From Cladosporium sp. IMV 00045 (lineage: Eukaryota; Ascomycota; Dothideomycetes; Cladosporiales; Cladosporiaceae): DNA of 64,000 nt. The stretch's first letter is position 1. Each line of letters starts with the position of its first letter. The stretch spans positions 58,411 through 122,410 of the forward strand of contig MSJI02000457.1 in the NCBI GenBank assembly GCA_001931905.2, given 5' to 3'. The notes beneath the pieces were generated by a model. It did no database searches. It had not been told where the DNA came from and saw only the letters and a list, made by a program, of their open reading frames with translations. The translations under genes and the position numbers were made by a program. This document shows positions 22,321-32,977 of the stretch, one piece after another.

Positions 22321-23496
22321 ATGGTCTCCTTCTGGCCATTCGGCCGCGCCGACAGCTCCTCTGCTGCCTCATTCGAGAAGACACTCTCCCAGCTAAGCAG
22401 CAAAATCAACCGCTACTCAACCCAGACCGAGTCCTTCCGATCAAAACAACGCCGCTTCAAAGCTCTTTGGACTCTCTACTCGGCGTTTGCCTACATCCTC
22501 ATCACGGCCATCCTGGTCCTCGTCACCGGTTGGCCTCAATGGGGAGCTGGTGAGTACACTGCCGTGGCTGGCGGGCCGGTAGCTATAATTGGCGTCAGAT
22601 ACCTGTTGGATGCTTGGTACGACTACAGAGTGAAGAAGGTGCAGACGAGGTTGCAGCAGGCGACGAAAGAACGGGAGAAGGTTATTGAGAAGCTCAAGAT
22701 CGCGACAAAATACGATTCCACCCAGCAGCTGCTGGACAAGTACGGCGGCGGCGGCGGCGGAGCGTCCAAAGAACAACAGCAGGCGGGAGGCAAGACTCCC
22801 AAGCGCAAGGTCTCGTCCCGCCAAAGCCTGCCCGCACAACAACAGCAGCAACAAACAGGTCCACGAACCGGTTTCGCCCCACCTCCCACAGCCAACATCC
22901 CAGGCCGACAACCCTCGCCGCAGAACCCTCTCGACGCCCGTCTCCGCTCCCTCTCCTCGCAGCACGCCCCTCTCCATCCTCAGGAACCGCAACCCAACGA
23001 ATCTTTCGCCCCGAACGCCTACCCTGCCCAGCCTCTCCAGCCCCAGCAGCCTGCTGCGCAACAGTACGCCCCCGCACAGCCCGCGTGGTACGATCGATTG
23101 ATGGACGTGGTGCTAGGCGAGGATGAGACGCAGGCGAAGAACCGCTTCGCCTTGATCTGTGCGCAGTGCAGGCTGGTCAATGGACAGGCGCCGCCTGGTG
23201 CGCGGACTTTGGAGGATGTGGGTCGCTGGAGGTGTAAGGAGTGCGGTGCCATGAATGGTGTGGAGAGTGAGGTGGGGAAGGTGCTGGAGCATGCTGAGAG
23301 GAGGGGTGTCAGTGTCAGGGATGTTGTGAATGAGGGACGGAATGGAGGGGAGGACAATGTTGAGGTTAAGAAGGAGGACGAGAGTGATGGTGAGGCGGAT
23401 GAGGGTGTGGATACTACTCCCGATGAGGGTTCTGGGAGAGAATCAACACCCGCCAGCTCGACTCGCAGCAAAGTGAGGCAGAGGAAGAAGGCGTGA
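22321..23496 (+). CDS. lnp1: Lunapark-family ER three-way-junction protein (391 aa)
   Basis: Stabilises three-way junctions of the tubular endoplasmic reticulum. The N-terminal MVSFWPFG is followed by a coiled segment. Two close membrane segments lie at about residues 45-65 (LYSAFAYILITAILVLV) and 77-97 (VAGGPVAIIGVRYLL). A second coiled stretch follows (RLQQATKEREKVIEKLK), then a disordered Gln/Pro-rich region. The C-terminal zinc finger is CAQC ... CKEC, preceded by WYDRLMDVVLGEDE, which is highly typical of the family. The last ~80 residues are acidic. Single exon; start chosen at the first ATG, 22321. Length is in the normal range. Convergent with the next gene. Confidence 0.9.
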   Translation: MVSFWPFGRADSSSAASFEKTLSQLSSKINRYSTQTESFRSKQRRFKALWTLYSAFAYILITAILVLVTGWPQWGAGEYTAVAGGPVAIIGVRYLLDAWYDYRVKKVQTRLQQATKEREKVIEKLKIATKYDSTQQLLDKYGGGGGGASKEQQQAGGKTPKRKVSSRQSLPAQQQQQQTGPRTGFAPPPTANIPGRQPSPQNPLDARLRSLSSQHAPLHPQEPQPNESFAPNAYPAQPLQPQQPAAQQYAPAQPAWYDRLMDVVLGEDETQAKNRFALICAQCRLVNGQAPPGARTLEDVGRWRCKECGAMNGVESEVGKVLEHAERRGVSVRDVVNEGRNGGEDNVEVKKEDESDGEADEGVDTTPDEGSGRESTPASSTRSKVRQRKKA

Positions 23497-23666
23497 TGGA
23501 TGTATTACATCCTGTCGCCGTCGGGTTCCGCCGATAAACATTTAATAATCAGAATAAGCATAAGCACATGCATCCCATTCATACCTACACGAATCGAAGA
23601 GCTGCAAAAAAATAAACCAAATCAACCATACACCACTCATTTCACCTCCCTCTCATCCTCTCACCC

Positions 23667-24216
23667 TCACAACTTCGCCCCCTCCCTCCTCCCCACCCAC
23701 CTCCCCACAGCCTCCACCCCCGCCCTCGCAACCTCCTCATCCTGCCCCGGCGTCCCCGTACTAACACCAATAGCACCCACACACTTGCCCCCCACTTCAA
23801 TCGGCAGCCCGCCACCGACGATGCAGAACCTGCCGCCGTTCGTGTTGTGGATTCCATACGCCGGCCCGCCGGGCAGGAAGTTCTTCGCGCTCGGCGAGTT
23901 GGTGTACGTTGACGTGGGCGCGCGGTGCCCGGCCGCCGTGAAGGCTTTGTCGATGGCGGTTTGGATGCTGGTCAGTTTTGCGGCGGGCATGCGCGTGAAG
24001 GAGAGGAGGTACAGGGTGCTGTCTACGAGGGCTATGTTGAAGTCTGCTGGTTGTTAGTTTGCTACCTAATTTAGGGAGACATTGGCATCGATGATTGGGT
24101 TTTTGCCAAGAAGACTAACCTATTCCCATCTCCCTCGCCTTCTCTTGCGCGGCTTCGGCGGCGATTTTGGCTGCTTCCAGGCTGAGCGTGGGGAGGTTGT
24201 TTGTTGCGCTCGCCAT
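23667..24216 (-). CDS. GlcG/HbpS-like (DUF336) protein (2 exons, 157 aa)
   Basis: Small protein of the HbpS/GlcG family, some members of which bind haem or haem-like cofactors; function in fungi is unclear. Exon 1 is 24216-24120 and exon 2 is 24043-23667, with a GTTAGT...CAG intron, giving 157 aa. Start MASATNNLPTLSLEAAKI leads into the first helix (AEAAQEKAREMGI). Family marks in order: NIALVDSTLYLLSFTRM, a Gly/Pro-rich turn AKNFLPGGPAYGI, then GGLPIEVGGKCVGAIGVSTG and PGQDEEVARAG. No signal peptide or membrane segment. Alone in its orientation, convergent with Lunapark. Family assignment is from motif resemblance only. Confidence 0.82.
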
Positions 24217-25492
24217 GATTCTGATTTTTCTTTTGAGAGTAGTTTTATAGCTGCTCAATTCCAGATGTTTTAATTTATAGATATAGACAAGATGTTGATC
24301 GGAATCGCAAGTCGTCAAGTGGCGATGAGATTAGGTCGTAATGAGGTATTTGATTGTAGAAGCTTGGGTTTGCCGGCTGGAGAGTTTGGAGACAATGTCT
24401 TCTTGATGATGGTATTGCCGGCCAACGCTAGCAGGAGAGATGTATGAAAAGTCTAATTTTCCTTAAGGGTATGTGAGGTCGTAATTACAGGAAGAAGATA
24501 GCAGTGCATGTATGACATGCATTTGGACGACGTAGAGGTGTAGTCGTGTAGATCGTCCCAAGTCGGACTTACCTCATACCTCGGCCGGTCGCTCGAGCGG
24601 GTGTTGCGGGATTGGCCAAACGACAAAGACAAATAGATGTACATGTACATGTACATGCAATCAAATACAAACCCGAGGAAAAAAAAAAAGTCCAGACATA
24701 TATGAACAGCAAGTCAAGATAATCGTACAATTGTGAAAATTTACTATCTGCTCTATGGTCATACAAATATAATAAATGATACATCTCCCAGCTCTGCTGC
24801 GCACGTATTGAAGATCCGAAATCGGACTTTGAAGGAGGCGCGAGTTCGAGGTACTCTTTCGAGCGTACGCATCCTGAGGTCGTCGAGTTTCGCGCGTGGT
24901 GTAGAGCGGAGATTTAGGTGATGGGTTTGATGATACCAAAATGGAACAAGATTCTGCGCCTTTTTTCTTCTTCCTCTCCCTTTCCAGCTTCCTGCCGTCG
25001 TCGAGCTGGAAACCAAAGAGAAGAAAAACATGCGTCGCTCGGAAATAAGACGTTCTCTTTTTCTCTCCCGCCGCAAATGCAGAGATGGTTGTGGTGGAAA
25101 AACGCCGCGCTAAATGCTCCTCAAAATAAAAGCCCTCCAGGATGTTGGTGTTGTGGTGTGGTAGTATGTACAGGACCAGATTACTCCGGTCGGTCGGTCG
25201 TCGGTGGCGGGATGTCGTGTTGTGTATGCGTAATCGCTATCGCTGCAAGGACTGGCGCTCAGTGCAAGTGTGCGCAGCGGACTCGCTTCTCGTATTGACG
25301 ATTATCCATCAGAAGCGATCAAGGAGCCGCTTCTTCCTTCGCCTGCTTAGCCAACTTGTGCGACTATTGTCCGGGGAAAAACATCGTGTCAGCACATACC
25401 CTTTCTTTTGATCATGCACGCGAGTATCCCTCCTTCTCTCCCCATCAATCTCTGTAGAGTTTCGGCTTCCAGCCATCCCTCTTCTCGGCCTC
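24217..25492. other. Intergenic region up to the assembly gap, 1.3 kb
   Basis: No gene seen. Holds a short ACATGT-type repeat at about 24,640-24,658, tandem CGGT units at about 25,185-25,200, and at 25,098-25,117 a 20-bp sequence found again at 50,157. The last ~190 bp before the gap are unlike the qutC leader of copy 1, so the duplication is not visible on this side of the gap. Confidence 0.5.
25098..25117 (+). repeat. 20-bp intergenic motif, occurrence 1
   Basis: AAAAACGCCGCGCTAAATGC. Identical to 50157-50176 on the same strand; the following five bases differ at one position. Both copies are non-coding. Confidence 0.6.
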
Positions 25493-25512
25493 NNNNNNNN
25501 NNNNNNNNNNNN
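25493..25512. other. Assembly gap (20 N)
   Basis: Twenty undetermined bases exactly where the second cluster copy begins. The count may be a placeholder rather than a measured length. It hides the left breakpoint of the duplication and the first 21 codons of qutC copy 2. Confidence 0.99.
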
Positions 25513-26508
25513 GAGAAGCTCGACGCCGCCGCCAGATACAACATGGACATCGAGCTGTTCTACGAAGACCTGCTGTACGTCGCCAAGTCGCTCCCCGGCG
25601 GCGCCAACAACGAAAACCACCTCATCGCCGCGCACACGATCCGCTCCATGTGCGACGCCCGCAACCTCACCGTCATCTGCCTGCAGCCCTTCATGCACTA
25701 CGAAGGCCTCCGCGACCGCCAATGGCACGCCGAGCGCGTCGAGGAGATGAAGCTCTGGATCCAAATGGCCCACATCCTCGGCACCAACATCATCGCCATC
25801 CCCTCGACCTTCCTCCCCGCCGACGTCACCAGCGGCGACATGGACCTGATCACCTCCGACTTCCAGGAAGTGGCCGACCTGGGCGCGCCGGAAGGCATTC
25901 AATTCGCGTACGAGAACCTCGCCTGGGGCACGTACGTCGACACGTGGGAGCAGGCGTGGGACGTCGTGCAGCGCGTCGACCGGGCGAACTTCGGCATCTG
26001 CCTCGACACGTTCAACATCACTGCCAGAATCTACGCGGACCCGGAGGCCCCGAACCGCAAGACCGCCGACGCCGACGCCGTCTTCAAGGCGTCCATGGAG
26101 AGGCTGGTCAAGAACGTCGACCCCAAGAAGATCATCTTCGTGCAAGTCGTTGATGGCGAGTACCTGGAGGAGCCCCTGGTGGAGGGCCACAAGTGGTACA
26201 ACGAGGCGCAGCCGGCACGCATGAGCTGGTCGAGGAATTGTCGATTGTTCTACGGCGAGAGCGACCGCGGAGCATATCTGCCAGTCAAGCAGGTGCTCGA
26301 GGCGATCTTGGTCGGACTCGGTTGGAGGGGCCGCATTTCAGCGGAGATGTTCAGCGCCTCTCTGGTGGAGGAGGGCGAGGGCGTGCCGGAGGATCTCGCC
26401 AGGAGGGCGGCGGAGTCGTGGGAAAAGCTGCTCGTCGATCTCGGCATGGGAGCAGCGCAGAAACGGCGGTCCAGTCTGATGCAGCCGGAGCAAGTCGCTC
26501 GTCTTTGA
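25513..26508 (+). CDS. qutC: 3-dehydroshikimate dehydratase, copy 2, 5'-partial at gap
   Basis: Second copy of the protocatechuate-forming dehydratase, 331 codons from EKLDAAARYNMD to the stop. It matches codons 22-352 of copy 1 with three replacements (V to I, A to E and E to D). The start codon and the first beta-strand (AISSHSLG) are not in the assembled sequence. If the gap is truly 20 bp the gene is truncated and probably inactive, since the first in-frame Met would remove an early barrel strand. If the gap is longer it may be complete. The first 375 bp differ from copy 1 at one base; after that, differences rise to several percent. Confidence 0.85.
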   Translation, partial: EKLDAAARYNMDIELFYEDLLYVAKSLPGGANNENHLIAAHTIRSMCDARNLTVICLQPFMHYEGLRDRQWHAERVEEMKLWIQMAHILGTNIIAIPSTFLPADVTSGDMDLITSDFQEVADLGAPEGIQFAYENLAWGTYVDTWEQAWDVVQRVDRANFGICLDTFNITARIYADPEAPNRKTADADAVFKASMERLVKNVDPKKIIFVQVVDGEYLEEPLVEGHKWYNEAQPARMSWSRNCRLFYGESDRGAYLPVKQVLEAILVGLGWRGRISAEMFSASLVEEGEGVPEDLARRAAESWEKLLVDLGMGAAQKRRSSLMQPEQVARL

Positions 26509-26996
26509 AAGGGTCCACGAATGTGTGTGATGCCTTGCTTTCTCGCTTTTCACCCAAGCCTTTTTCTGCTTGTATGATACCCACGACGTACCTAAATACT
26601 TAATTCGTACATAAGATACATGAAGAGCGCGCTCGACCGCGCCCAGTTACCAGAACAATTCTCCTTCGTGAGTGATTCGTGAGTAGATAATACAATATAT
26701 TTCCACATGGCTCATAATCGAGCTTCTTGTAGGTCGTAGATACAGAGTGCCAGCCGCTTTCTCGGGATGTTGATACGGCCAACATCTAGACGCCGTCAAA
26801 ATGTCAATATGACGGCAGGGCAGCTAGATTCTCAAGGCTCCAATGGCTTCATCCGATGAATTTGACCAAGGCCGAGGCTATGACATTCTCCATCCTGTCA
26901 ATGGCATTCGTGGTGGGATCCATATCTCGGATGATATTCGTGTGCCTCGTGATGGGCGGATGAATACGGAAGAAAGCTTCAAGTCTCCTCCGATTT
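26509..26996. other. Convergent 3' region between qutC and qutA, copy 2
   Basis: Counterpart of 7721-8211 with small insertions/deletions; the same small antisense frame (26843-27133) stays open with about nine replacements. No separate gene supported. Confidence 0.4.
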
Positions 26997-29209
26997 TCAT
27001 CCAAGATCTCCTCCAGGTTTGTTCCCTCCTTGAGGTGGTTGCATGTAAGCCAACAATGGATTTGAAGGCTGGTAGTCAGGACCGAAGAATTCTGCAAGGT
27101 CGAGGTCCGGTCCAAAACCCAGATTCTGCATGAACTGCGGGTGTTCGCCCACAGGCTCTACCGAATCGAGCATAGCTAGCTCTTCGAAAATGTCGCCTCC
27201 GCCTTGACCGTCTGCTTGCCCGCCAAAGCCGGGCCATCCGGGATTGGCCAATGCTGCGGGGTTTCCTGCATTTTCTGGCGACTGATATGTGAAATCGCTC
27301 CCTCCCGTAGGTATAGACAGGTAGTCAGTAGCTGAAGCAGCAGACTCGAACCTTTGGATGTCTTGATGTGAGAGACGAGGTTGATCAAGCTGTACTGGTG
27401 CAGTCGACGGCAGTGCATTCGGAATGCCAACAATATCCTGCGTTGGGAAGTTTTGCGGAGGTGCTGCATGTCTGATCTCTGGCGAACGTAAGTTGGCCGC
27501 GAGTTTCGAGGGCTGAGTCCTGTGGTCTTTCTTGCACGCATTTCCCAGTAGTGCGATGACCGTCCGAGGGTGGCTCTTGGCGTGATTTCCGGGTGTTTGA
27601 AATTCATCTGCAACGCGCAATTCATGTACAAGCGCGTTGAAGGTACTGAAAGCTTTGGAGGGAGCCTTTGCGGAGCCGCTTAATGGTGACATCGGATCGG
27701 TCCAAGGGGCCCATTCTTCTAGGCCATCTTCGTCGAGATTGTTGAAGCCCTGTATGCTCTCGCTACGCATGTGAGGCAACAGTCCGAGCTCGTGTGCAAC
27801 TGTATGCTCAATCACAAAGGCCGCAAGTTGTAAGATTGGTTTGTCCGCCTTATCGCCAGTATTCCGATCTGCTTGAGCCAACCGATAGAGTGTGAGACGT
27901 ACGGCAAGACCCACCTGAAACCATGCAGATTGCCATGCCTGACATGAAATACTGAGAAGTGCCAGGACTAGCAGTGCTCTGATGTGCCCCTTCTCGAATG
28001 AATCTGCAGGCTTTGAGTGGACTGCGCCAACATTGATCTGGTGTTCTGCAGGGATGAGATTCCTCGCCGTGTTCCGTAGATATATAAAATCGTTGTCCGT
28101 TGGGTTCGCTCGGGACAATTGAAACGCAGCCAGCGCCATTATACTCCAGAGTTCTGCATGCTCGCCGGATTTGACGCCTTCTTGGAAACTGAGGCCTTCT
28201 GTGGGATAACCATACATAGTCTTTAGCACACCATGTTTTTCTGTCATCGGGAGCCAAGACTGGGTGAACGCGAAATAATACTCCAGGAGATTCCAGGCAT
28301 TTGGCGGCAAAATGAGTTTGTTCGGTTGATCATGTCCGGGCAGGCTTGATATACGTTCCGTATGGCTGTGGCTCGGGATTGAGACAGAAAGGGAATGACT
28401 GATTTTCGCGTCTGTGGGACTAGGATCATTCGCAGTTTGTGGGCGAAGTACAGGCGCGTTAACTGTCGCTGGCGGGGCTGATGGTAGCTGGGGTTCTGTT
28501 CTGTCGCCCTCTGTACCATCCACAAGCAGACTTGACAGTCTGGGATCAATGGATTCAACACTTCCTGACTCGACCGTAGACCCAGACAGCATTTGGTCGA
28601 TTTGCTTGCACACTAAGCTGTTTCGCCATGCTTGGTGTAATGTCTCAGCCCCAGCTGGATCTTTGCTGCCAATTAATCTAGAAAGAGGTCAGATATGAAT
28701 GTTTTGAGAACGCACGAAAAAAGAAAATCAGTACAATCCCCCTCGAAGCCAGACGCTGGAAATTTGTGAAGTCTCGGAGTCACCGCAGTGGCAACACTGG
28801 CTTCAATAAGCTCAATACCAAGAGTGAAAACGTACCTCTGTGCAGCTCCGTTGACGACAGGCAGGCTCCTCGACAGAGCTGCTTGAGTTTCCGGAACCGA
28901 TTGGAAAAGCCATGCTAGGGTGAGCTCCAGAGTGCGAATGTAGTTTGGCTGAATACCGCGTTTCTTCGGCGGCTCGTCGTAGGTGCAGGATCGTTTCTGC
29001 GAGTCACAAGTGTGACACACTGGTTTTTGGCCATCGCATTTCTCGCGACTGGCGCGACATTGATCGCAGGCACGCGATACGCGAGAGCGTTTCGCGGGTG
29101 TCGAATCTGTGCCGTTGGTAGGTGAGGTGCCTCTGGGTCGTTTTGACTGCCTTGAATGCGATGCATCCTGGCCATTAACGTCCGCCGTCGCAGACCTGCC
29201 GTCCACCAT
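26997..29209 (-). CDS. qutA: Quinate pathway transcriptional activator, Zn2Cys6 (copy 2, 684 aa)
   Basis: Intact paralogue of the activator at 8212-10427. Exon 1 is 29209-28836 and exon 2 is 28677-26997, with the same intron position and exactly the same coding length. The six zinc-cluster cysteines and the linker are unchanged. The 22 replacements are spread unevenly: two in exon 1, about eight in the Ser/Pro-rich linker after the DNA-binding part (for example AG to VN and NAKN to DAKI), five in the middle domain, and six in the last 150 residues. DNA specificity should therefore be the same, while interaction or activation surfaces could differ. It shares its divergent promoter with the second qutR. 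No sign of decay. Confidence 0.9.
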
Positions 29210-29739
29210 GTTGACTACGAGTGTCTCTCATGGCCTTGCACGGTTGTCTGAGGGAAGTCTGAGCGCGTCAAGGCGTAGAGGACCTCCATCTCTGACCCAT
29301 GTAGTCGATGGGACGGCGGCGCCTTGGAGAGAACGCGGAGAAGCACAGCCAGTCCAGCCTCTCTTCCAACGGGTGCTACCGCTCATGCTAACCGCATGTG
29401 GCAAACCAAGACTCTATCCAACTTGACATGGAGTATTGGGGGACTTTACACAGGACACCATAGTACAGACCTGTGAAACGAACTCGTGCCTCAGCATAAC
29501 GGAAGCAGTTCATAAGACATGAGACTGCTATAGCTGTCACGGTATGATACAGCAACCCTCGGTCTCTCATTACGCGATCGCCTCTCCAGTCCACCAATAG
29601 CAAGCCAGCGTCCGGGCTGAAGTCAACTCCCGAAGCAAAGCATTCACCCGGCCAGACCCCAGGCTGGACCACATCCCATTGCCTCACTTCGACATCCACA
29701 CCGCGCCCCCGGATACTATCGTTAAACGCTCGAGAGGAG
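29210..29739. promoter_or_regulatory. Divergent qutA-qutR promoter (copy 2)
   Basis: Nearly identical to 10428-10958, with scattered substitutions and one base shorter. The conservation suggests both regulator pairs keep the same control. Confidence 0.55.
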
Positions 29740-32498
29740 ATGCCAAATACGATGGCGACCACTCATGCGGGCGTGAAGCGCTCTTTTCAACAAATGCACA
29801 GCACCGAAGGCTCGCCTGGTCGCGTAAACTCAGCTCCAAATTCGCGAGAGGCTTCACCACGCTCCCGGACGCCCCAGGCCCACCGTCAACCAGATGGCAT
29901 TGAGAGCCTTGGCAACTTCACGCAAGCTACGCCGACTGTATTACCACGCCAGTCGACTTTTGAGCCTGACGCTTCTGTTGTGCTCGTGGGTGTGAAAGGC
30001 GTGGGCAAGAGTTCCCTGGGCGTTCTCGCTGCAAGCGCATATCGCCGACGGCTGATTGAATCAGAAAGGGTCTTCTTCGACAAGACAGGCCATACAGCAG
30101 CAGCATATCGAAAACTCAAAGGATCAGCAGACTACCATCGACGCCACCGCGAGGTTCTCTCGCAGACTCTGGACCAGCACCAAAAAAATGCCATCATCAT
30201 CCTCAACTTTGCCGATCTTGAGAACAGTGGCGCGGACATGTTACGAGCCTATGCCCAGACCCATCCAGTAATCCATGTCATCCGAGATGCAAGGAGCGTA
30301 TGCGCGTACTTGAATCTCTGGTCCGAGGATCGAGTGAAGCAGCTTCTCCGCCTGAGCGGACCGCTGTTACGATCTTGCGCCAACTATGACTTCTTCAATC
30401 TATCTGCAGATGAGTCTAATGAAGACGGAACAGAGATGAGACGGTCAGATGAGCAAGCTTGGTCTGAAGCGCGAACTGCGAACGGACCTTTCTTGACGTT
30501 GAAGCGAGCGGAGCGAGATTTCTTGAAGCTCCTCCGAAATATCATTGGAGATCATGATCGAGGACCTTCTCATCAATCAGCCTATCCACTCTCACAGATT
30601 CCTGTTGAGCGACGGACTTACACTTATGGCGTTGTCATTGAGATCAACCGCGTTCTTCGTGGCGAGGTTGAGTTGGAAGATGCACAGATCGGAGCAGATG
30701 CCATCGAAGTTCTGGTGCCTGTAACGGGCATTGAGGGTCCTTCCTCACCTAATGAGCCCGTGGGAGATCCAAATCTCATCGCAAAGGCTTTCTCAATGGT
30801 TCGACGAGCGAGTATTTTGCCCATCATTCTCACAGTGGCCAAGACAGAAGATGAAAGCGAAGCTGATCGCGCGCGAAGGCTGGAACTTGGGCAGATCTTC
30901 TTAAGGTTAGGCCCAGAATACTGTACAGTCGACATGCACCTGGGCGACGTCACAATTGAGAAGATCGCCTCCGGCAAAGGGCGAACAAAAGTGATCGGCT
31001 ACAAACATTTCTCGACAAGATTACTCAATGGATGGAACGACTCGGAGCTGGTATTCACCTACCACAACATGCACCGGCTAGGATGTGATATCGTCAAAAT
31101 ATCCATGATGACGAATCGCGAGATGGACAACTTCGAGGTGAAGCAGTTCAAACGCCGGATACGCGAAAACAGCACCATGCCGAGACTCATCTGCTACAAT
31201 ACCGGCTTGATAGGGCGGACCTCGCTTTGCTTCAACTACGTGCTGTCGCCGGTGAAATCTCGCAAGGATCAAACGACATGCCCGCGCACTGGTGACGATA
31301 CACCCTTAGTGACAGCCAAAGAGTTGACGCACGCTCTATTCGCCATATTCAAGCACGAACCCATGAACTATCACATCTACGGCCGCGACGTCAGCTGGTC
31401 GCTTTCTCCAGCAATGCACAACACCGCATACGAGGCTTGTGGCATGTCACATCATTTCACTACTTTCTCCTCGCCATCATTAGACGACCTCGAACGATTG
31501 ATTCATGAGCACAACTTCGGTGGCTCAGCCGTCGTGCAACCCTACAAGACAAGTGTAGTGCCATTGATGACTGTCCTCAGCGCACACGCCAAGGCGATTG
31601 GGGCCGTGAACTCGATCATCCCCATCAGAGAGCTACTGGACGACGGCACGGTACCAGACGAGCTGCGAATAATGTCATCAAGAAACAGAAGCGGTCCCGT
31701 GAAAGCTTTATGGGGCGACAATACTGGTAAGTACTTGGCGATCATCTCGAATGCTTCTTTGACACATCTTCGGTCCTCATTGCTGACATCCACAGATTGG
31801 ATTGGACTACGTGCCTGCGTTCGCCGCGGTCTCTCGCCAGCCAACACGATCCGACCCAACAGCACAGGCATAGTCTGCGGTGCCGGTGGACAGGCCCGCT
31901 CAGCTGTCTACGCCATGCTCTCGATGGGTGTGCGTCACATCTTCGTGTGCAACCGCACAGTTGCGACGGCACACGCCCTTGCAGAGCATTACAATCGCCT
32001 GATCGACGAGGACGTGATCAAGGACGCGAAAGAAAGCGACGGCACAGCAGCGCGAGTCAGAGTGATCGAAAGTTTCAACGACCCGTGGCCGCAAGAGTTC
32101 AGTTACCCGACTATGGTCGTTTGCACGATCCCGGCACAGAAGCAAGACGGTTCGGAGCCTTCTAGCTTCACAGTACCAGATAGCTGGCTCCGGAGCCCAA
32201 CTGGTGGCGTTGCTGTAGAGGTGAGTCTTGCAAAGAACGGCTTTCGTCCAAGAAGGAACTGTGCTAACTGGCCTAGCTCTCCTACAACCCCATGGTGACG
32301 TCCTTCGTCCTGCAAATGCGCCCTCAAGCCAAGCGCGGCTGGATTTTGATGGACGGCTTCGATCACTTGCCGGAGCAGGCTTTTGCGCAATTTGAATTGT
32401 TCACAGGGCGCCGGGCACCACGAAAGCTCATGAGAGACGTAGTGCTGGATCACTATCGGAATCAGCAGAATAAGCTGGTGGCTGCTATGAAGAAGTGA
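29740..32498 (+). CDS. qutR: Quinate repressor, three AROM-like domains (copy 2, 877 aa)
   Basis: Intact paralogue of the repressor at 10959-13717. Exons 29740-31726, 31796-32220 and 32277-32498 have the same lengths as in copy 1, and so do both introns (69 and 56 nt). Only six of 877 residues differ: D3N, an I/M and an E/D change, I/V and Y/H in the dehydrogenase-like part, and H/Y near the second intron. Walker A, NTDWIG and QPYK are all kept. The shared ATG at 29740 supports the start chosen for copy 1. Such conservation means the protein is still under strong constraint or the copies exchange sequence. Confidence 0.9.
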
Positions 32499-32977
32499 AT
32501 GGAACGCCAGATTGGCTGTTAGTTGTAGGCAAAGCTTAATTATGTGGTTATTTTGGGCTTTGGAATGGTAAATGAATGAATGCATGTATTCTGATACTTT
32601 TATAAGACTCTTGCTCAAGTCAAGTATGAACCAGCTCCATCACGTCGAATTGCAGAGTGACGTTCAGGTAGTGCTAGTTTTCTCATATTTGTTTCTTATT
32701 TTATCCTTCGTCTTTTTCTCAAATATTCTCATTATGCTCTAGTTCACCCGAGACACCTTTTCCGTCAACACATATCAACTGTTGGCGGTGCGGTCAGCAT
32801 TGCTGGATGTAGAAAGACGGACGTAATTTGAGAGCGAGCGATGTCGGACGAGACCCAAGACCCCTCCAGAGCCCCACGTCGTCATCCTCAAAAATCCAAA
32901 GCCAATGCTTAGCATTCACATTGTTACAGCGAAACGACAAACCACTGCCACTTTACACTGCACAAACTCCAATCAGA
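32499..32977 (+). promoter_or_regulatory. qutR 3' end and homoserine dehydrogenase leader (copy 2) with uORF
   Basis: A short frame at 32841-32912 (23 codons, starting MSDETQDPSRAPRRH) matches the one in copy 1 but stops four codons earlier. The surrounding spacer is visibly more diverged than the coding parts. The uORF ends 65 nt before the main start. Confidence 0.4.

Noticed and set aside
24832..24870. tRNA-like T-loop (GAGTTCGAGG)
   Set aside because: The flanking bases do not form the T stem, and no acceptor or anticodon arm fits.
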